Shown piece after piece: positions 55,201-64,000 of a stretch of DNA of 64,000 nt. Made by a program: the position numbers and the translations under genes. Position 1 is the first letter of the stretch. The number at the start of each line of letters is the position of its first letter. The DNA is from Pteria penguin (taxonomy: Eukaryota > Mollusca > Bivalvia > Pterioida > Pteriidae), in assembly GCA_035048485.1 (NCBI GenBank), contig CM068581.1:61064393-61128392 (forward strand). The letters run 5' to 3'. The notes beneath the pieces are model-generated. The model was not told where the DNA came from, ran no database searches, and saw nothing but the letters and a program-made list of their open reading frames with translations.

Positions 55201-58200
55201 TCTCATTGGATTCAGGCACCATTCCAGACGACTGGCGATCAGCTTCTATTATTCCAGTATACAAGAAAGGTGATAAGCATCAGGCCTCCAACTGCAGACC
55301 AGTCTCCCTGATCTCCTGTAAATTACTGGAACACATCATCTACAGCCAGGTAATGGACCCCTTTGACCAGCACTCTATCCTCAGCAACAGTCAACACGGC
55401 TTCAGATCCAAGTGTTCCTGTGAAACTCAGCTAGCCGTCACCATAGACAGTATTGCCTGCACTTTAGACCAGGGAGTCCAAGTTGACATTGTTCTGCTAG
55501 ACTTCTTGAAAGCATTTGACAAGATGCCACATCAGAGATTGCTACATAAGCTGCAGTACTATGGTGTACGAGACAACACTCTGCTATGGGTTAAGGACTA
55601 CCTGAACAACAGACAACAAGAAGTCCTTCTAGACGGCCATGCCTCATCTAGATGTCCTATCAGGAGTACCACAGGGAACAGTACTTGATCCGCTACTCTT
55701 CCTCACATTCATCATCGTTGTTCGTTGCGGTCAGCAAAAATATTCATGCATGCACAAAATTTGTTGATGTATGCCAAAAAAAAAAAAGCTCTGGAAGAAT
55801 GATAGGCAAACAGAATGTGAATGTTTTATTCGTCGACAGTATGATATTTTTCAATGCAAACTCTAGAGAATCCGTTTGTAATGGTGGCTATGCGACATCA
55901 CATGAATAGACTCTTTGGTGTTCTGCGCCATAAACTGAAAATATACTTAAGTCATAATTTCATATTCCTCTGTTCAACAATGAGTTAAGTGCTGTGATTT
56001 GGATTTTATTGACTTTTATTCCATCTCTGAGTAGAATTAAACCATTCTGCAGGACATTTTATTTGAACGTTTGATAATGGAATGAAATAAAATGAAATAA
56101 TGGTATTTTTTCAGTTTATGGCGCCGAACCCTGCCTGCACAATAAATCAATGTTCGTAGTGTGTGTATGAACGTATACAAATACATATCGTACATCTATA
56201 TTGGCCAAAAACCAGTTCAGTACAATTCATTACTTGATCAAGACTTTCCAGTAAAGTACCACAAGTGCTCATACTGCATGTCTCTTTGTTGTTCAGACCT
56301 ACCAATCTCCTCTATTTTGTCATCTGGATGCAGAAATGTGGTGTGCGGCAAGGCTGCAGCAATTTATGGGGTCCTTGTTGGAACAGCCTCTTCCTGAATA
56401 ATATTCTTCCCCATTTCTCCAACCCAGGATGATTTCTTTTTTATATGCCCGCATTTAAAAATGTGGGCGTATTATGCTATACCGCTGTCGTGTGTCCGTC
56501 CATACGTCCAACCGTCCGTCCATTCATCCTTGTCCGTGCTTCTCCTTAACTAAAGGGGGAACAAAACTTTTGATGGTGTCATATGAAAGGGTGTGGCTTG
56601 TAGTTGTGCATGTGGGTTTCAAAGTTGGGGTCAGGCCCCTGGGGTGGGGGAAAATGGGCGGGGTCAGAAAAGCTTGTCCGGGCTTGTACTGCGTAACTAA
56701 ATGGGGATCGAACAAAACTTTTGATGGTGTCATATGAAAGGATGTGGCTTGTAGTTGTGCATGTGGGTTTCAAAGTTGGGGTCAGGCTCCTGGGATGGGG
56801 GAAAATGGGCGGGGTTGGAAAAGCTTGTCCGGGCTTCTCCTCCTTAACTAAAGGAGGATCGAATAAAACTTTTGATGGTGTCATATGAAAGGATATTGTT
56901 TGTATTTGTGCATGTGACTTTCAAAGTTGGGGTCAGGCCCCTGGGGTGGGGGAAAATGGCAGGGTTGGAAAGGATTTCCAGGCTTCTACTCCTTATCTAA
57001 AGGGGGAACAAAACTTTTGATGGTGTCATATAAAAAGATGTGGCTTGTAGACCACATTAAAACATGATGCAGGCGTATCATGCACCCGTTAACGGTGTCC
57101 TATTTTCTGTGTATCTTTTCATGTGTATCTTTTCTATGCAATGAGGTCATGTGGAATTGCCACTGAAGTGTTAAGTTACCAAATACTGAAAGCCTGGGTA
57201 CATACATGTAGGTCATGTGTCCATTCTGAATTTCAGTGATTTCTTTTTTTCTTTAAATCAGGTCCGTTACAAGGACCTTTCCCAATGGAAATTTCATTGA
57301 TTTTTCCCAAAATTTCTCTAAAGGTATTCATAAATCCAAATTTGGCTAAGATAGGATTCAAGAAATTTGATTCATCACCAGAAACAAAAGCAATCTATTT
57401 TCACGAGTAGTGACCATGACCTTTGACCTATTGACCACGGTTCTTCTTAAGATCTGGCAACTGGTGATTTTCACCACTCTCTTTTATCTCTGCCTACATT
57501 TTATGTCCACAGATCGATAGATCGGGGAATATTGTTTTTGTCCTGTCTGTTTGTTTGTTTGTCTGTCTGTCTGTTGTCAACTTTAACCTTGGCTATAAAT
57601 TTTAACCGTGAGGGATAGAGACTTCATATTTGACATGCGTACTCAACTAATGAAGCCCCTTCCTGTCCATCAGACAAGAAATTAGAAAGTAAAAGATAAA
57701 TGTTATAAAGACACTAGCACATATTAGCGGGTCCTCTACATATTTAAAAATGTGTTAAGTGTAAATCACTGAGGCAGGTGATCATATTATGAGATAATCT
57801 TGGTGTGACATTTTAAGAAAATAGTCAATCAATCTATATAAACGATTGTCATAATAGGTGCAAGTTCAGGCATAGGGGCAGCAACTGCAGTATTGTTTTC
57901 AAAGCTTGGAGCTTCACTGGCATTGACAGGCAGAAAGGAAGATAACCTTAAAAAAGTGGGGGAAGAATGTGCAGGATCCACAAAGGTTTGTTAAGTTGGA
58001 TAAAAATCATATCATTACCTTTAAACTTCAAATATTTATCTATTTATAGTAATTGATTATGCTCCATAGTGTTACACAACATAAAATGAAATGAAAAATT
58101 TCTTATACTACATGTATATTGTAAGCTGTCAAGAGGGTTCATTTCCACAGACTTTATTACTCTTACATTTTTCCCAGACTTTCTTACAACTTGCTCTTGC

Positions 58201-61200
58201 ATATTGCCCAAACTTTCTTATAATTTACTTCTAAATTTACCCATACTTTCTCATAAATTCTCTTATTTTAGCTTATGCTATCTAATAAATTTTGCCCATA
58301 CTTTTTTATTTATTACTTTACTGTGTGTTCATTCTTTCTTATAAATTACTCCTGATTATGCCTATACTTTCTTTAAATTTGTATACTCTTTTTTATAACT
58401 TCTACTTTTGTTCATACTCTCTTGTACTTTGCTCTTACTTTTTGCCCATAATTTTTTATACACTGACATTAAAATATGGGTGTATTACGCTGTATTGGTG
58501 TCATCCATCTGTCTGACGTCTGATCAGAACCGCCAGAGAGATTTTGATGAAAACTTTGTAAAGAAGAAGTATTATTGATCCACTACAACCTTTTTTTTCA
58601 GCCAGATCTGTCAAGGGATGGATCCTTGTGAGGGCAACACAAGCTCTAGAGGGTACCCTCCTTTGACAAATTTCTTCTGTATAAATCATCAAATTGAATG
58701 TATCACAGTGATCTAAAAGGGTGTCTTAATTGACTTAAAAAGTATTGTAACAGTTGTTATTGGTTCCCTTTCAGAATAAAATTTTTGATTTTTTTTTTTT
58801 TTTGTTTTTTTGTTTTTTTTTACATCTTTTTGGATTTTATTCTGACTTTTTCAGATCTTTTAGATTTTCTTCTTACAATACATTGATTTTGTGTATTTTA
58901 ATTGATTTCATTGTCATTGGAGGGAAATGGAATACGAATACAATTCATAAAGTTTTTTTCACAATTTTTGCAAGATTGAAAAAGGAAGTGAGGGTGTTCT
59001 TACTAGTAGTATGTAATAATAAGCTTTGATGCACTTTTGTGTCAGAACTAAATTACATAGAAAGATACTGATGAAACTTTGAAACTAACATTAGCATTAA
59101 AGGTAGTGGGATAAATATGGAGAGAGGCAAAAATAGATTTTCATTGTTTTTAAGTATTTTGCAACACTCAATTATTCATTTAAAGGAAAACCATTATGAT
59201 TATGATTTTGTCATTTTCACACATTGCGTGTCAGTTTCTTACTTTATTCAAAATATAGAGAGAAGCAATAAAGCATTTATTTGAAACTTTTATTAGAAAA
59301 TAACTTATTCAAGGGTGTTTGAAAGCTTTTGTCAAAATCTACTTTTCTTGATTTTCTATAATTTTGAGTCAGAATTGTGAAATAAGTCCGAATCCTTATG
59401 GTACACGTAAGCCTATGGAAAAACTGGAATATTGGAATTTTGAACACAACCTCAATGCTTTCTCATGTAGATAGTACATAAGTATATATGCATGTACAGA
59501 AATGAAGTACAAATTTGATCAGCATAGACTGATATTTCATCTGGGCCATTAGATAAGAAATTGATAAAACAAGAAAAGGCTACATTGAAAGGTACCAAGA
59601 TTTTTGATGTGTAAAAATATTTGATGTTGTGTTCAAAGCTTTTCACTTAATTATAGTAATCTGTTTATACCAATTACATACATTCGTGTCAAAAGAAAGA
59701 GAAGTCTAATTACAGGTAGTCTCTAAATTGCTTAATAGAATTGATCCAGTGATTGAAAATTTACAAAATATGTTTGTCTTGTCAAAGCATAGAGTTAAAT
59801 TGTACATATAATGAAATCAGAAGAAACTTGTAATTCTAACATGATCAGCAGCATGTGCAAGGTTTATGGAACATTAGAGCTATACAAATGAAGCACAATT
59901 TTATTCTGCCAGTAAAATCTATACTTTTGTAATACATGTATTCATTGAAAATCGAAATATTGTTTCTTTTATCCAACTCTGTCAAGAGTTTGTATATGTC
60001 TGTGCTTGTACTAGTACAGAAAAGTTTTATAAAGACTTCTGTGTGTATGAAACCTGTTCAAAGATCTGGATTTACACATCTTTCATTAATATATTGCTGA
60101 ACAATTTTGAGTGTACTGATTATGTTACATGCTTATTGAATTGAAAAAAAGTTTTCCATATCAGTTCATTTGTAAATAATAAAGAGTTTAGCATTAAATG
60201 ATATTCTATTTACAAAATGAAAACATTAATATGAATATGTCTTTTTCTAGCATTTCCTTGAATCTGACTTTACGTCTATTTCTAGCCTTTCCTTATCACA
60301 GGAGACCTCTCTAAGGAGGAAGATGTCAAAACAGTTGTGGATAAAACCATTCACCATTATGGGAAACTCAATATACTAGTATGTATCTAAATATAAGTAT
60401 CTAATTTTTATGTGCCCATTGTAGACGGACATATTATGGTATGACATTGTGGGTCTGTGGGTTCGTGGGTCTGTCCGCACCTTGTTAATACAGTACAGAC
60501 AGTGCAATTTAGGCCAGGACTTTCAAACTTGTTACACTTATTCCTTTTGGCATGAAGACGAACCCTGTCAATTTTCAATATCAGGGTCAAAGGTCAAGGT
60601 TATGTTTGGGGCAAAATAGCAAATTTTTGAGAATGCAACTTGTTAACAAGGCACAGACCAAACTCTGTATGCTAGAACTTTTAAATTTTGCACACTTACT
60701 TCTTATGACTGAGAGGATGAAATCTATGAATTTTCAAGGTCATATCTGTAAGGTCAAGGTCATAGTGGATATGTCATTTAGATTTTTTGCCAGGTCTTAA
60801 CTTCTTACACCATGCATGGATTCGAATAATATTTCACAGAATTGTTGCCCAGGATCCAAAAATGTGGCATAATCTTGATTCAAAGATTATATTTGCAAGG
60901 CAAGGTCACAATTTATATGATAGGTAAATCTTTGTCTGGGCCATAACTCTTTACCCCCAGTATGGATTTAAATAATATTAAGTAGCATTATTGCCCAGAA
61001 TCACGGGTGTTTCTTGACCTTGAATCAATGTTATATCTGCAAGGTCAAGGTCACACTGCATATGATGGATAAATCTTTGTGTGGGCCATAACTTTTTACC
61101 CCTGGCATAGATTTGAGTAATATTTCAGAGAGTTGTTGCCCTGGAACCAAGGATTTGTCTTGACCTTGAATCAAGGTTATATCTGCAAGGTCAAGGACAC

Positions 61201-62165
61201 ATGCATATGTTGGGTAAATCTTTTTCAGTTCCATAATTTCCATACTTTGAAATTTCATCCCTTCAAACTAATTGATGAGCTTATCATGCCATGCTAGGCA
61301 TTCCTCTTGTTCAACCTAGCTATGATTATGGGTATTATATCTAGCATACTACCACATATTCATAACCTATGGATAACTTCATAATGAATTATGAGATATA
61401 GTTATAATAAGAAAATGGATAGAGACTTCATATTTGCTTTACTGCACCTTAAAGTTTATGAAGTGTAACTGTATATCAAGAAAGTTATAGGAATCACTGT
61501 TATAATTTGGGTTAGTTCTCAGTATGTTAACTGTACGGAATAAGGTCTCTGAAATATCAGTGTGTATCCATTTTAGATATCTTTATCCAGAATGATACTT
61601 GAGATATTTGAATTCTATCAATTTCCTTACACAAAAATCGCAAAGATAATGCTTTGTGTGTCAGAAATAATTGCAGTTACGCTGTAAGACAGTTCTAGAA
61701 CAATTCACAAGGAAGCATAATGAAAACATGAAACCACAGAATTAAATAAGTAACAAGAAACATTCAGTATTCACAAAAAAAAACATAGCTGCTGGTATAC
61801 ATCAGCCTGGTGACAAATTTTTGTTTCCAAGTGGCCAAAAATGTGTGGATACTGAGTGTGTCTTTTTACTTATTGAATTCATACTATCTGTTTGAGAACT
61901 TCTTCTCATTTACAGAGTTAAACCTTTGTCTCTTTTGATGTACAAAATTAATGTATTTTACTAAACACAGTAAAATGTTCACGTTAAGGTATTACATTCA
62001 TGCTATTTTTATTACAAATAACGCTCCTAAATTTATGAGGAATGAATGATAGTTCAAGTAAGGTCTGTAATAAATACAGGTGAACTGTGCTGGTATCATA
62101 GAATTAGGATCTATAGAGAACACATCACTGGAACAGTATGACAGAATGTTTAATACAAATGTCAG
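52206..62165 (+). CDS. Classical short-chain dehydrogenase/reductase (FabG-like), first 4 coding exons, 3' end outside window
   Basis: Exons 52206-52254, 57858-57985, 60286-60378, 62080-62165, with matching phases (1, 0, 0, 2) and GT-AG introns. The 118 residues run MAASIGNLTGKVALITG, ASSGIGAATAVLFSKLGASL, ALTGRKEDNLKKVGEECAGS, through GDLSKEEDVKTVVDK and YGKLNILVNCAGIIELGSIE to NTNV. TGASSGIG (16-23) is the NAD(P) pyrophosphate loop of the Rossmann fold. TGRKE after beta-2 suggests NADP preference. NCAG stands for the usual NNAG. The catalytic Ser and YxxxK lie past the window; about 250 residues are expected in all. The start is set by AAAATGGCGGC, a YY1-type initiator context. Substrate unknown; closest by eye to invertebrate 3-oxoacyl-ACP-reductase-like SDRs. 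Confidence 0.9.
52523..52763. mobile_element. Foldback element in SDR intron 1
   Basis: Ends CCATTGGGTCTTTTCGTTAT and GTAATGAAAAGACCCAATAG are inverted copies, continuing through AGAGTTATTTCCCAT. A central palindrome, GGGACGTATATATACGTCCC, lies near 52570-52589. It abuts the next element directly. Confidence 0.78.
52758..52957. mobile_element. MITE family with GACGATCTTCATAT ends, copy 1
   Basis: About 200 bp. The left arm CGATCTTCATCTCTACATGA, TATAAGCGGCCCAAGACCCG is mirrored by CTTGTGCCGCTTATATCATG, TAAAATATGAAGATCGTCTA. It shares AATAG with the preceding foldback element. Confidence 0.82.
53772..53971. mobile_element. MITE family with GACGATCTTCATAT ends, copy 2
   Basis: Same family and orientation: CAATAGACGATCTTCATATT, GTAGCCCAAGACCCAACATG...GTCGGGTCTTGGGCCGCTTA, AAATATGAAGATCATG. 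About 80% identical to copy 1 by eye. Confidence 0.82.
54757..55725 (+). pseudogene. Jockey/CR1-like LINE fragment in SDR intron 1
   Basis: An endonuclease tail (FRNDQISDGTFRSGTTKSLN; FPTRGSNILDLLFTSHPSLI; VIGKSDHD) ends in a stop at 55078-55080. After a deletion, RT begins FQISLDSGTIPDDWRSASII, then PVYKKGDKHQASNCRPVSLI, HGFRSKCSCETQLAVTIDSI, VDIVLLDFLKAFDKMPHQRL and HKLQYYGVRDNTLLWVKDYL. A frameshift near 55635 moves DVLSGVPQGTVLDPLLFLTF to another frame. Homology ends there, before the Y-x-DD box. LDFSKAFDKVPH-type motifs place it with Jockey/CR1 non-LTR elements. Confidence 0.85.
55917..56130. mobile_element. MITE with GGTCCGGCGCCATAAAC ends, copy 2
   Basis: Diverged copy of 50953-51189: GTTCTGCGCCATAAACTGAA...TTCAGTTTATGGCGCCGAACC. 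It shares GTTCAACAATGA, GATTTGGATTTTATT and AACGTTTGATAATGGA. Confidence 0.8.
56440..57060. repeat. 150-bp tandem repeat, about 3.5 units, in SDR intron 1
   Basis: Preceded by the dispersed block GGGCGTATTATGCTATACCG...CGTCCGTCC. Units share CTTAACTAAAGGGGGA, ACAAAACTTTTGATGGTGTC, ATATGAAAGG, TGTGGCTTGTAGTTGTGCAT and TTTCAAAGTTGGGGTCAGGC. Unit starts are near 56538, 56685, 56834 and 56983. Confidence 0.88.
57061..57857. other. SDR intron 1, 3' part
   Basis: 57540-57660 (GTTTGTTTGTTTGTCTGTCT...GGGATAGAGACTTCATATT) is a reverse-complement match to 34920-35060. The remainder has no recognised feature. Confidence 0.55.
57858..57985 (+). CDS. SDR exon 2
   Basis: Acceptor ATAATAG|GTGCA. ASSGIGAATAVLFSKLGASL through GEECAGSTK. 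Donor AAG|GTTTGT. Carries the rest of the nucleotide-binding motif. Confidence 0.9.
58150..58460. repeat. Degenerate T-rich tandem repeat in SDR intron 2
   Basis: Loose units of about 30-40 bp built on GCCCATACTTTCTTATAAAT and TTACTCTTG variants, roughly eight times. No coding content. Confidence 0.6.
58470..58690 (+). repeat. Dispersed repeat, copy 1 (SDR intron 2)
   Basis: Shares with 62750-63020 an ordered set of blocks: GATGAAAACTT-like, GTCAAGGGATGGATCC, GGTACCCTCCTTTGACAAAT, TTCTTC, and CACAGTGATCTAAAAGGGTG. A short third copy is near 62615-62675. Confidence 0.65.
58691..60285. other. Remainder of SDR intron 2
   Basis: T-rich runs at 58790-58820. No other feature recognised. Confidence 0.45.
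60286..60378 (+). CDS. SDR exon 3
   Basis: Acceptor TATTTCTAG|CCTTT. PFLITGDLSKEEDVKTVVDK TIHHYGKLNIL. Donor CTA|GTATGT. 31 codons, phase 0 at both ends. Confidence 0.88.
60410..61310 (+). repeat. Degenerate ~145-bp tandem repeat with AGGTCA half-sites, SDR intron 3
   Basis: About 3.5 related units after the GACGGACATATTATGGTATG head. They share GGGCCATAACTTTTTACCCC, GAGTAATATTTCAGAGAGTT, GTTGCCC, TTGACCTTGAATCAAGGTTA and TATCTGCAAGGTCAAGGTCA. AGGTCAAGGTCA occurs at 60752-60763 and 61042-61053. Confidence 0.8.
61311..62079. other. End of SDR intron 3
   Basis: No repeat or exon recognised before the exon 4 acceptor. Confidence 0.45.
62080..62165 (+). CDS. SDR exon 4
   Basis: Acceptor AAATACAG|GTGAA. 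VNCAGIIELGSIENTSLEQY DRMFNTNV plus AG of a split codon. Donor AG|GTAAGAG, phase 2. No exon 5 was recognised up to 64000. Confidence 0.88.
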
Positions 62166-62749
62166 GTAAGAGTCCAAACAAAGTTTAATTTAAAAAGCTA
62201 AAGGCTCATATAAGCAGAGCGCACCTTTGCATGTCAGTCTTCTGTTGTCCCTCTATTTATTGTGCATTCATTAATCTGTAACATTTTCACATTGCTACAT
62301 CAATATTTACACACATAATTTTTATGATTGAGCAACAAGAATATCTTATATAAAGGTCTCTCATAGAGTAATGTAACAGACAAAGACATCATGTTTTACA
62401 GAAGAATAATGGAAATTTAAAAAAAAAAAATCAAAAAAAGGAGCAAGAATATTGATAATATATAGTAAAAACGTATAAAGCTATTTGTAACGAGGGAAAT
62501 TAGCTGAATATGGTCTTGATTTGAAGGATGGATATAAGTATGTGCTAGGCATAGAGGGAAAGAGTTGGAGGGGGGTGTAAATGAATGAATATTAGTCTTA
62601 ATCAAAAACTTTTTCAGACCATCTGTATAGATCGACAAACGAAATGCACCAGAGTGATCTAGAAATGGTGTCTTTAGAAATGCTGTTGATTTTAGTTTTA
62701 TTCTGAAATCATATTATTGGAGTTTTTTAATTCGCTGGGGCCAATGCTC

Positions 62750-63020
62750 AAGTGAACTGCTGTGACTGTGTGCCATCTGTCGTCTGCCCATCTCTAAGCT
62801 TGAACAGTTTTGATCTCTTCTTCTGAACCACGAAAGGGATTTGGATAAAACTTGATATGAATGAAGTAATAAAGGTCTCCCGCCAGTGTTGTTTTTTGGC
62901 TAAATCCATCAAGGATGGATCCAGGGTGGAATAAGACGGTACCCTCCTTTGTCAAATTTCTTCAGACAGACCTCATAGACTGAATGAGTGCATCAGAGTA
63001 ATCTAGAAGTGGTGTATTAA
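62750..63020 (+). repeat. Dispersed repeat, copy 2 (SDR intron 4)
   Basis: Diverged counterpart of 58470-58690: CCATCAAGGATGGATCCAGG, GGTACCCTCCTTTGTCAAAT, TTCTTCAGACAGA, CATCAGAGTAATCTAGAAGT. Confidence 0.65.
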
Positions 63021-63339
63021 GAAGTGTATTTTTTGAGATACTCCTTATCAAGTTCAAAGGTTAGATTTATGTCCATCCAACTACAACTTTTGAAGAAATA
63101 GTACAATGTCTGTGTCTATGTTTGTGTATTTTAGCGAGGACAGCTGTGGTGATTAAATCGATTCAGTGTAGGAGTCTTTCTTAAAGATCAATTTTGACCA
63201 CAGTCGTGTGATTTCTTTTAGAAAATGTCCCCTCCTCCGCCAAGGCGAAAGCAACAGTGTATAAATTTATGTTCATCAGTCTATACACACAATCAACATT
63301 CATGGTGACCAACATTCATACGTGTAATCTTTGATTTCC

Positions 63340-63960
63340 TCGTCTCTTCTCACAGAATTGTTTCTTAGGAACCAAGGGTGTGTCATGACCTTGAACCAAA
63401 GTCATAGGTCAAAGGTCAAGGTCACAATAGACACCAATGTTATAACCTTGTTATATCTGTTCTATGGATGCATCATGATAGAGCAATGTGTTGTGTTCCA
63501 TAATTAGGTCACTGTGACCTTGGCCTTTGACCTCTGGGATGGATTAAACTTGTTTATCTCAAAAATTGTTCAGATTCCCACCCCTAAAGTATATATTGTC
63601 TGAAACCTCATGACAAGGAGAGTTGTATAGCATAAGTTGGGGATCCTGAGGATCATTTCCATCCTCCCCCCCCCTCATTTCAGGAATCTTCAATTATCTC
63701 AAAACTGGTTCAGATCCCCACCCCTAAACCACATATATTCTTATTCCTCATGACAAAGCAAATGTGGATGCATCATGGGAAGGGGATGTGTCATGTACCA
63801 AAACTAGGTCACTGTGAACTTGACTTTGACCTTAGACCTCTATAATAGTAAATAGCACCTAGGATTATTATACCTGCTCTATGGATGCCTCATGGGTTGT
63901 CATAAAGGGATGAATTATTGCATGTCTCCACTTTGTTGCCACGGGGGGTATTTGTCCCGT
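63340..63960 (+). repeat. Degenerate repeat with AGGTCA half-sites (SDR intron 4)
   Basis: Two related stretches share TTCAGATTCCCACCCCTAAA, CTCATGACAA, GATGCATCATG and CTAGGTCACTGTGACCTTG-like blocks. AGGTCA occurs three times at 63406-63424. No SDR exon recognised. Confidence 0.6.
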
Positions 63961-64000
63961 TAGGACAGCTCTAGTTTCAATCAACTTCATACAAAATGAG

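Overview
The window looks like animal nuclear DNA, most likely from a bivalve mollusc. It is AT-rich, its genes are split by GT-AG introns, and coding sequence is sparse. The repeats are of bivalve type: Penelope-like retroelements with a YDKRDDFN-type C-terminus, tRNA-derived SINEs with (TTGA)n/(ATCA)n tails, GGGCGTATTATG...CGTCC repeats, and arrays carrying AAGGTCAAGGTCA. No bacterial, organellar or CRISPR features were seen.

Three host genes can be supported. (1) Minus strand, 48217 to 37596: a complete eight-exon model for a 553-residue secreted protein. A signal peptide is followed by a mature N-terminal histidine and an LPMO-like (BIM1/X325- or AA15-like) candidate copper domain of about 140 residues, then a long beta-propeller-like region. 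All seven introns keep the reading frame. One of them uses a GC donor instead of GT. (2) Plus strand, 52206 to beyond the right edge: the first four coding exons of a classical FabG-like short-chain dehydrogenase/reductase (TGASSGIG; NCAG where NNAG is usual). (3) Minus strand, 26109 to 25761: the first coding exon of a rhodopsin-family peptide GPCR. Its later exons were not found.

The left edge (2-2926, minus) holds one uninterrupted 975-codon frame of an LTR retrotransposon polyprotein (gag-like, zinc knuckle, protease, RT, start of RNase H). It runs off the window and has a short putative 5' LTR behind it. At 10.8-14.2 kb lies a decayed Penelope-like element whose GIY-YIG endonuclease precedes the RT, the permuted order described for Naiad-type elements. 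A deletion has removed its RT catalytic box. Fragments and 3'-noncoding copies of two Penelope-like families recur at 7, 16-17, 22, 24, 38-39 and 41 kb.

The rest is transposon debris and simple repeats: a dead Tc1 transposase (27.3 kb), a lone GIY-YIG fragment (28.7 kb), a LINE zinc-knuckle tail inside intron 1 of gene 1, a Jockey/CR1-like RT fragment inside intron 1 of the dehydrogenase, five SINE copies, several MITE and foldback families, and a 13-unit, 32-bp hairpin satellite (32.55-32.97 kb). The tracts between them contain no gene that I could recognise.
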